Shown here: positions 56,801 to 64,000 of the stretch, piece by piece | Numbering within the stretch: the first letter of the stretch is position 1 | How the letters are laid out: the number at the start of each line of letters is the position of its first letter | DNA from: Eucalyptus grandis | Lineage: Eukaryota; Streptophyta; Magnoliopsida; Myrtales; Myrtaceae | DNA length: 64,000 nt | Assembly: GCF_016545825.1 (NCBI RefSeq) | Contig: NC_052619.1 | Span: 48,484,127-48,548,126 of the forward strand | Reading direction: 5' to 3' | Position numbers and translations under genes: made by a program | Notes under the pieces: model-generated | Databases searched by the model: none | The model's input: the letters and a program-made list of their open reading frames with translations, nothing else | Told to the model about the DNA's origin: nothing

Positions 56801-58693
56801 ACAGAGGATAAACTAGTCTGGGTTGACAACAAATCAGGGGTTTACTCAGTTAAAAGTGGATACTTGAAGAAGAAGGAGTCCTATAACTAGCACTCTCACT
56901 ACAAGAGCATCATCTTCCTACCAAAGTTAAACCAGCTCTGTGGAAATTCATTTGGAAAGCGAAACAACCCCCAAAGTGAAAATCTTTCTATGGAATGCAT
57001 GCCATAATGCTCTACCTACTTTGGAGAACCTTTATAGAAGGAATATCGTACCTGCACCGATATGTCCGTTGTGCAAGCAAGAACCTGAGACAGTGGAACA
57101 CACCTTGCTACTCTGCCCTTGGACTGCACAAATATGGCATCAGCATCCCCTGCAAATCTGTATCAAAATAATGGGTCTTACTCGGTTAGATGAATGGGTA
57201 ATTAAGTTAAAGGAGGATTCACAAACCTCACCTCAATTTGATCTCGTATTAATGACCCTATGGTGTATCTCGGAAGGACCGAAACAATGCAATCTTCCGA
57301 AAATAGCCCTAAAACCACAGCAAACATTAGACCGAGCAATATTTGAATGATAGCTTCCACCTGGAATGGCAACAAAAACAGAGCAAGCAAAAAAAGTAGA
57401 CCATACCCACAAATGGCAAAAGCCGAAACCGGTGTTCGAAGGTTAATATCGATGCTTCTTTCTCCCCGAGGTGGATGATTCCTCCCAAACCGAGAACAAC
57501 ACAGAGACCAATACGGGAGAAACCGGGCGACCAGTTCCTTTGCGCAAGATTCGAGACCCCTCCAAGAACCGAGATGAACAGGGGGTGAAAATAGAAGACG
57601 AGCTGCAAGTGAAACAGTGGATGATGGGAAAGAAATTCCAGTGATCCTCTCTCCCACACGAAACTATGCTATCCCAACTCCAGAGGTCACATATATTGCT
57701 CAAAACTCTGTTATTTCGACTCCACCCAACCCTAACAGGGGCTGAACGAGCAAACCCAAGATCAAGCACGGATGCGACGATAGAAACCCCGCCGATGCGA
57801 GACCTTTCTCTCATCTCTCTCGCTCGAACCCCGCTTCTTCAACCCGATCCGAGCGAGTAAACAGCACACATCTAGCGACAAACACATGTGCAAACGAAAA
57901 GGATATGTAGAGGAAGCCTTTGCTGTCCGAGGTGCTGCAGATCTAACCCCGTCGAGCAAAGCCAAGATGCGAATGGAGGAGACTTCACACAGATGCGAGA
58001 TATCCCTCATCTCCCTTGCTCGAACCCCCGTGGTCTTGACTCGAATCGAACGAAGAAACAGAGGACAGTAGCGTCGACCACGGAGAGAACAGAACAGGAG
58101 TTGAAGAAGAAGCCCTGCCGACCGAAATTCTGCAGATCTACCATTCTCCGAGCAAAACTCAGATGCGAACGGTGGAGAGTCCCGACCAGGACGCCGCTTT
58201 GGTGAAAACTCAGAATTTCGGAGCCAACGGAAGAAGAATGGCGGGGAAGAATCAGGCGGCCATAGCATGCGTTGTCCGAGATGCGTCGTGGAGGATGCTC
58301 GACGGCTTCTCCAAATCAATTGCAGCGAGCTCACCCCAACAAGCGAAGCAGTCGCGTTGGTTGAAACCCTAAAATTTCTTCTTCCCGGATCTGAAACGCT
58401 CGAACTCCATTCTAACCGCAATGTACTTGTACACGGTGTAAACTAGGTAGATCGGTTTAGTTTGGGAAGTACAACCCCTGGTGGACCGGGCCAAGGAGCT
58501 GAAGAACAAATTTTTGGGCCTCACCATAGCCCATTGTAGCCGAGACTCAAACAAGCTTGCCAATTGGTTAGCCAAAGCACATCGAGTAAACAATTTACCG
58601 AAGAATTGGGTCACTCACCCTCCTTTTACTCTTTTTAATATACTATGCTCTAATGCTCTTGATGTAATTTCCCCGTACTCTGTTAACGAATGA
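53808..58693 (+). pseudogene. Inner LINE ORF2: endonuclease, RT, zf-RVT, RNase H
   Basis: Endonuclease: FLSWNCQGLGTPL (53811), CLGNFNEVLYHW (54209; the usual GDFN Asp is Asn here), CAFTWNNNREG (54340) and GSDHSPLLL (54470). RT: APGPDGFNGLFFQKHWKDL (55150), FRPISLCNFIYKIISKTLTN (55325), VLKLDMEKAYDRIEWDFL (55530), RGIRQGDPLSPYLFILVAN (55704) and HLLFADDSIFFL (55848, in a shifted frame). Then IPQYVMSIFKIPLSICKAI, VKIFLWNACHNALPT and CPLCKQEPETVEHTLLL (57064), and an RNase H that starts KVNIDASF at 57440 and ends LTIAHCSRDSNKLANWLAKA (58520). Stops or frameshifts at about 53860, 54777, 55408, 55820 and 56355 inactivate it. An insert of about 760 bases lies within RNase H. Confidence 0.9.
57475..58235 (+). 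repeat. Insert with an internal tandem repeat inside the LINE RNase H
   Basis: RNase H coding text stops at about 57475 and resumes at about 58235 (QAAIACVVRDASWRMLDG). The insert contains two diverged units of about 200 bases: GATGCGAGACCTTTCTCTCATC…GCTCGAACCCC…GTGCTGCAGATCTAACC…AAGATGCGAATGG (57792-57980), and GATGCGAGATATCCCTCATC…GCTCGAACCCC…TTCTGCAGATCTACC…CAGATGCGAACGG (57991-58170). The outer LINE has also lost the matching RNase H part, so I cannot say whether the insert is a family trait. A minus-strand open frame over it is unconvincing. Confidence 0.6.
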
Positions 58694-58728
58694 ATATCAT
58701 GCGTAGTTTCGACCAAAAAAAAAAAAAA

Positions 58729-58742
58729 CTAGATAGGTGCCA
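58729..58742. repeat. Target site duplication (right) of the inner LINE
   Basis: CTAGATAGGTGCCA directly after the poly(A) tail. Confidence 0.95.
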
Positions 58743-59521
58743 TGATCTTTTAATAATATCTCCACACTCCTCATTCTCTGGCCAAAAGGCTTCAAATTTA
58801 AAAGTCTTTTTTCTTTTCACCTTGTTAGCTGACAATGACAGCAAAAGAGGACTATGATCGGAGCCTATAGGAGGTAATGCGAAGGCTTCCGCTTATGGAA
58901 ATAACACTCTCCACTCGATGCTACAAACTGCTTTATCAAGCCTCTTTTTTACATACTCTTGTCCCTTCATGATAATTCGCCCATGTAAATGCACAGCCTT
59001 TACTCTCTAAATCCATCAAACCATAAGCATTGAGGAAATCTCTAAATGTGCTCATACGATATCTTAGCTAGTCTCTTTCCCACCTTTTCCCAATGATACA
59101 ATGTTTCATTAAAGTCACCAACACAAACCCAAGGTAGGGATTTCATGTTATTCAACTGCTGTATTTGTTCCCATAACCTCAATCTTGGAATATGGTTGGT
59201 GCATAAACAAAGGTAGCTCAAAGGTCTCCTCATTTCATCATCCTCCAATATTACATCAATGAAGTCATTTGTAGCTATATTCAAAGATACAAAAATCCCA
59301 TCCTTCCATAGGAAAGCCAAACCCCCACCACTCCCCCTTGGATTTATGACAAAGTAATTTTGAAAGTCTAGTTTTCTGCTTGTTCTACAAACCACTAATT
59401 CCTAGTTTTTTGTTTCCATTAAGAACACCACCTCAGGCCTATCTTGAGCCACAAAAGCTCTTAAAGCTTGGACTATCAAGGGTGTGCCCAACCCTTGACA
59501 GTTCCAACATAATATTTTCAT
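58743..59521 (-). pseudogene. Outer LINE ORF2, N-terminal part: endonuclease
   Basis: Minus-strand ATG at 59519-59521 opens an N-terminus with a WNCQGLGTPL motif. A frame with stops follows: EVVFLMETKN, RGSGGGLAFLWKDG (59330), SLPWVCVGDFNETLYHWEKV (59080-59140, canonical GDFN) and residues equivalent to GSDHSPLLL (about 58850). It is cut at 58743 by the inner LINE. Stops occur at about 59400 and 59040. Confidence 0.85.
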
Positions 59522-60731
59522 TTGTAACCCGATGGCTTATTCGAGCTAGCCACCAAAGCCCATCTTCTGGATTCTTCAACCATATGAATTGGTGTTTCTA
59601 GTAGTTTGGTCTCATCTAACATTTGATAGCCTAACGATTGTTCATCATAAGGACTGTATCTTCTGCCCTTTTTAATGTCCCTGCCCTTCGATCTTCTTTG
59701 CTTTTCTTGCCTAAACAGTCTGGCTTTCTGTGATGAAGGGAGCTCTATCATTAGGGGAAACATAGAATCTGAATCAATCTCCTCCTCCCTCTCTTGAGGG
59801 TTGGAATCAGCTATGTCATCTTTGTTTGCCAGCTTTCTTCTTCCTCTATCTTCTTGCAAATTACCCAAACCGGTCTGAGGTCTGCTAGATTCTTTTTGGA
59901 CCATAATAATCAATTCATCATTCACTGGATTTTCTAGTATTACTTCATCCTCAGCCTCCTCTTCCACATATTCTTCATAGAAAGCCTTCCAAAAACGGTT
60001 GTTGCTATTTGCCTCAGCCTTCAGCCATGGTCCATAGAGCAATTTGTCGTTTGTGGAAAAGAATTCCTCGTCATACGGCACCAATTCTTAACTCTTAGCA
60101 TAATGTCCTATTCTCCCACATGAGTAACAAAAGTGAGGAAGTCTTTCATACTTAAAGTCAAGCCATTGTTCCTTATCCTGAAAACTAGAAATCATGCCGG
60201 ATAATAAAGGGGAAGATAGCTTTAACAATACTTTGGCTTTTCCCACAACAATGGAAGTATAGCCCTTTGTTCTAGTTTTACTTTTGATACTTCCCCTACA
60301 TTTTCTGCAATCCTTTTGATGGCTTCTTATGTTCTCCCTTCAATAGGTAGTCCGTGAATTTGTATTCAAAATGAGCAAGAGTCAAAAACCAGGCAATGCA
60401 AAGGAGTGCTTGGTTCCCATGGTTTAAGGACCAGCAGGTGACTGGAAAATGACCATGGCCCTATGTTTAGAATCCTGTTTCTTTCCTCCATAGAGCTGAA
60501 GACAAAGGAAAATAATCCGGGTTCTAAATGCTTGCAGGTGAGAGTTTTTGATTTCCATGCTTTCTTCATGGTTGACTGAAAAGCTTGGAAATTAACCGAT
60601 GGGCTGCCATGAAATCTACCTAGAATAGTACGTTCACATTCCCTCAACTTCTCCTCTAAGATAACCTCATCTAACACATAGGTCTTTCTTTTCGACCACA
60701 GATGTCCTAGCCTTCTACTTAAAGCCGCCAT
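59518..60731 (-). pseudogene. Outer LINE ORF1 (DUF4283, zinc knuckle, acidic C-terminus)
   Basis: Minus strand from ATG at 60729-60731: MAALSRRLGHLWSKRKTYV, ILGRFHGSPSVNFQAFQSTM, LFSFVFSSMEERNRILNIGP and WSFSSHLLVLKPW form a DUF4283 domain. A frameshifted middle follows, with [19 protein letters not shown] at about 60090-60150 in another frame. The C-terminal frame (60084-59518) is rich in Glu/Asp (EEYVEEEAEDEV) and basic near the end (KQRRSKGRDIKKGRRY). It overlaps the ORF2 start by 4 bases. Confidence 0.85.
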
Positions 60732-61339
60732 TCACTTATCTCTATCCTTGTCTCCTTCCATATTCAGTACCCAGAAAGAACCAAGATGCCCAACTCTATA
60801 CTTCTGCTTTCAACATTAACAAACCAGAATGTACACAGGGAGAGAACGGAGAAGGGCTACATACTATCCATATTTTCACATTCATAAAGGAGAAAGCGAG
60901 AGAAGAGCTAACGGACTAGGATGACTTGTACCTCACCAAACCATAACTAGAGAATGGAAGTTCGAGAGCAAGAAAAACTACCCAGAGCAAAAAGTCCAGA
61001 CAATGTACGAGTTACCAAGAAGAAGTTGCAGGTGTGGGCCTCCTTCCATTGTTGATCCCGAGAATCCTTAGAAATTTGCTATACATATGATTACATTGTA
61101 CTGCTTATTGATGTCATTTCGTGAATAAGAGACCTAGGGTTTGGAATGATTGAGCAAAAATCGTGGGTGCTTAGTGGGAAACTTGTGAGAGAAATGGGAA
61201 TCAACGCAACTCCATTAAAAAGAGTAAGGGTTTCAAATGAAAAGGGGAATTAGGGCAAAGCTATACAACCGATAGAGAGAGCTCCACAAAATTGGAGACA
61301 AAAGCTCGTGACAGGGGTCGCTCATTGTTGATCAAATTC

Positions 61340-62228
61340 CACCAACACATTTCTTTTGCACGTCTAGTGAGACTTGTGTGGTTCAAGTGGAGGAACTGCG
61401 ATGGTGAGGACAAGGAATCTGTTAGACCCTTACAATGCCATTGGCAATAATTAGTTGCTGCAACATGGCAACGACAAGATAAGGCATCCCGAATCATCAA
61501 CCACTCAAGCATAAATCATGTCCCTAACACATCACAAATTGGTACTGCTTACTCAAATCTACAATCCATAGCACTTTGGTATATGAGGTGGAGGGTAGAT
61601 TTAAATCAAGAGTATTGGATTGACATTTTTCATTAGACGAAAATTAATTTGGATAAATTTGTTATAAGAATATCAATTTGAGATTTTCAATGGTAGGGAA
61701 AAAAACAACCAAAAAGCCCAACTATACCCATTGTTAACACATTTACCCTCAACTTTTTTTTGTAACATAAAAAAATTCTAAACTTATACTCATGGGATGT
61801 ATGTACCCTAAACTAGTCCTAGACTAAACCGTACAAAGTTTTTTTGAAAGAATTTATGTTGTCGTGTATGCTAATACTTAATAAAACACTAATTGAAATT
61901 CCATAATATATATTATCCATGGATAGGATAATTACATTACTTTTTCTATTAATTCCTAAATATGCGATATTCAATCTTGATCAGAAATATAGTCGACGAA
62001 CAAATAATATGATTGGCCGTGAGAAGCCAATACAACTAAGTTCACAAAGGGGGAATAGTTTACATTTATTGTAGCCGAATTGATATCAATCAACTCGAAA
62101 AGTGTTGACATCAATTCACTAAGTTTGAGTGAAATCAAATCAAATCAAATCGATTAGAAGGACAAAAATAGCTGGAACAATTGTTGTAGTCAAACTCTTA
62201 TGAGGGAACAATTATCAAAGGTTTGATG
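61340..62228. other. AT-rich non-coding DNA
   Basis: No coding signal. AATCAAATCAAATCAAATCG at about 62131-62151 is a short pentanucleotide run. Confidence 0.4.
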
Positions 62229-62237
62229 GACAATTGC

Positions 62238-62504
62238 GGGGTAAGTACATTATTAATGCCAAAACTTGTGTACGACGCTCACTTTGGTGCCAAAAATTTA
62301 TTTTGGATCACTTAAGTACCAAAAAGTTTTTAAAAATGATCATTTTGGTGTCAACACCGATCTGATTGACCGGAAATTCGACGTGGCATTTTTTTATTAA
62401 TTTTTTAAGTTGATGTGGCTCGCTAGAGAGTACGGTCAACATTTAAACAACAAAACAACGTTGTTTGGTTTTTTTTCCCTCAATTCAAAACCCTAAATCC
62501 CCGG

Positions 62505-62544
<40 letters not shown>

Positions 62545-62673
62545 CATGGCATGGGCTTTTCGTCATCTTCTTCCCTAGAGAACAATTTTTGGCACTTAAG
62601 TGATCCAAAATAAATTTTTGGCACCAAAGTGAGCGCCGTATACAAGTTTTGGCACTGATAGTGTACTTACCCC
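62238..62673. mobile_element. MITE with about 80-bp terminal inverted repeats (Mutator-like)
   Basis: Left end GGGGTAAGTACATTATTAAT then GCCAAAACTTGTGTACG, GCTCACTTTGGTGCCAAAAA, TTTATTTTGGATCACTTAAG. The right end is its reverse complement with a few mismatches (CTTAAGTGATCCAAAATAAA … GTGTACTTACCCC). Flanks GACAATTGC (62229-62237) and AATAATTGC (62674-62682) match at 7 of 9 bases, fitting a 9-bp duplication. Interior holds a (GA)n run. No protein. Confidence 0.88.
62509..62541 (+). repeat. (GA)n microsatellite inside the MITE
   Basis: About 16 uninterrupted AG/GA units. Confidence 0.9.
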
Positions 62674-62682
62674 AATAATTGC

Positions 62683-64000
62683 GGTCAAGCATTAATTGAA
62701 GTTGAGTCAATTAGTTGTTGCAATCAAGCCCCCAAGCGGATCAATTATACCATCAAATATGGAGCCGAAATTTGATTTCAATGAGTGAAAATGGTTATAA
62801 TGAGAGGCTAGCCACCCATGGAGTATACAAAGAGCGCATGAGGAAATGATGCGCACAAACATCCGAAAAACAAGATTTACTTCTGTCAATGCACTTCTTT
62901 ACAATTTATTTTCACTAGTTTCACAGCGATTTATTTCTAATCATGCTAGTTGTTTATTTCTATTTATCCATCAACACGTGCCCTCATTCTTTTTTAAAGA
63001 TGTGTTGTCATCAGTCGATTCATTTCATCAGTTTAAAAACCCATTCATCAAGTGTTTGGTGTATGGTTGTCTGTCAAATTGACATACAAGAACTGTCATG
63101 TTTGACTAGGATTGTTGATCAATCAGAGCGCAATAATTTCTTCTGTCGAGTCAATGAAACGGAAAAGTTTTTGAGCTTTGAATTGGATTGGCACAGACTT
63201 GGTCAGTGATCCTCACTGTAATTCCTACTCACCATCATAGGAGCAAGTGGTCTCTTGTGAATTCTCACTACACGTCGTGCTGATAGGATTTACAGCTTTG
63301 ATTTATCAGTAAAGCCATTTGATATTTGTCTGCTAAACTTTGTTGTAGAACTTAAGAGTTTCTTACTTAAGGAAGTTGTTGCCGGAGTTGGCTTGGAATG
63401 GATATATCCATTGCGGTTGGAAGTCTCGGAGTTAAGTTTAGTTTGGTGCACTTCTTGTTCCTTTTTTCCTTTGGTTTTTCTTCTTGAAATGTTACTTGTG
63501 GAAGTTTCTGTTACAGCTTGTCCAAATCGAATCATATAATTAGTCGATTCACTTGGCATCAGCTAATAATATGCATCATTTCAGCAAAATGGCAGCAGTA
63601 TAGTGAATGAATGCTATGGGAAGATAAGAAGACTATCAAGCGCATCCCATGTTTTTTCGGATACAGAATTTCTTCTCTTTTTCCTCTTCTTTTTCCAGCA
63701 AAAATGGGAAAAGAAGAAATTGCTGCCTCAAGTTCAAACAGACTGATTTCTGATTCTTATCATCTATGGAAAGACTCACGGTACAACGTTGGAACTTGGA
63801 ACTGAGCATATAGAATGGATAATTATATTTGTTTAGGAAATTTACGGTGTTTCATGTGCGTATTATAATGCATTTTTTTGGACATGCTTTTCCTCCCAGT
63901 TTTTTTTTTTCTGGTCGTATTTCCTCCCAGTTTGTGCAAGGCCAAAAAATTATGCCGCCTTGGAGAAAATGATCAACTAATTGCAAAATAAATTCAAACT
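62683..64000. other. Non-coding or unrecognised DNA at the right edge
   Basis: A plus-strand frame at 63611-63805 includes MGKEEIAASSSNRLISD after an internal ATG at 63692, which could be the start of an exon, but no family, splice site or continuation is visible. The rest is AT-rich with no recognised gene. Confidence 0.3.

Larger units (their letters stand above)
52073..58728 (+). mobile_element. Inner L1-like LINE inserted in the outer LINE
   Basis: Full structure on the plus strand: 5' UTR of about 490 bases, ORF1 from ATGGCGGC at 52561, ORF2 from ATG at 53808, RNase H at the end, and a poly(A) tail at about 58714-58728. An exact 14-bp target duplication flanks it. It belongs to the same family as the outer element: both ORF1 products begin MAAL…LG.LWS, and both ORF2 products begin with an MK(F/I)L(S/C)WNCQGLGTPL motif. 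Both ORFs carry stops and frameshifts, so this copy is dead. Confidence 0.92.
48744..61322 (-). mobile_element. Outer L1-like LINE, interrupted by another LINE
   Basis: On the minus strand: a 5' UTR, ORF1 (60731-59518), ORF2 from 59521 with endonuclease, then after a 6.7-kb insertion RT, zinc-binding region and RNase H down to 48839, and a short A tail (plus-strand T run at 48745-48752). Flanks CATTGTTAATCAAATTC (48727-48743) and CATTGTTGATCAAATTC (61323-61339) differ at one of 17 bases and are the likely target duplication. Excluding the inner element its length is about 5.9 kb, full length for plant L1. Confidence 0.8.

Noticed and set aside
57443..58421. Minus-strand open frame of about 220 codons
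   Set aside because: It lies antisense over the inner LINE RNase H and its repeat insert, is Arg/Ser-rich, and matches no family.

Overview
This window is nuclear DNA of a flowering plant. Genes have spliced introns, and the sequence holds a TIR-type NLR resistance gene and plant retrotransposons (Ty1/copia, Ty3/gypsy, L1-type LINEs, PIF/Harbinger-like and Mutator-like elements). TIR-NLRs point to a dicot. A woody species such as a member of the Myrtaceae is plausible from the look of the TNL, but that is inference. No prokaryotic-style system is present.

Layout. 1-2.4 kb: the end of a Harbinger-like element, the tail of an LTR, and a minus-strand copia fragment (gag, primer-binding site, LTR). 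2.49-5.35 kb: an unprocessed, frameshifted sucrose synthase pseudogene that keeps its introns. 5.4-12.4 kb: non-coding DNA with two copies of a dispersed repeat and an old Harbinger-like element that carries a nested Mutator-like element. 12.42-18.80 kb: the only gene here that looks largely intact, a five-exon L6-like TNL with the unusual order anchor-TIR-NB(truncated)-TIR-NB-ARC-LRR, followed by decayed LRR sequence. 20.76-21.29 kb: a third copy of the dispersed repeat. 22.18-44.82 kb: one Ogre/Tat-type gypsy element with a perfect 5-bp target duplication. Its 5' LTR is split by a truncated chromovirus whose own LTR is split by a solo LTR. Its body keeps gag and integrase but has lost protease, reverse transcriptase and RNase H. 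45.13-48.20 kb: a solo LTR of a related element with a Harbinger-like element inside. 48.74-61.3 kb: a minus-strand L1-like LINE interrupted by a plus-strand LINE of the same family with a clear 14-bp target duplication. 62.24-62.67 kb: a 436-bp MITE with about 80-bp terminal inverted repeats.

The most interesting locus is the TNL. It looks like two adjacent TNL copies fused by recombination at a short CAAAG match. The two introns that follow the TIR exons are homologous, which supports tandem duplication. The first TIR has lost its catalytic glutamate (one-base change GAA to GTA) and the first NB domain has lost its C-terminal half, while the second TIR and NB-ARC look canonical. The reading frame across exons 3 and 4 depends on which of two nearby splice acceptors is used. 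Everything else is mainly a layered record of transposon insertions whose relative ages can be read from the nesting.
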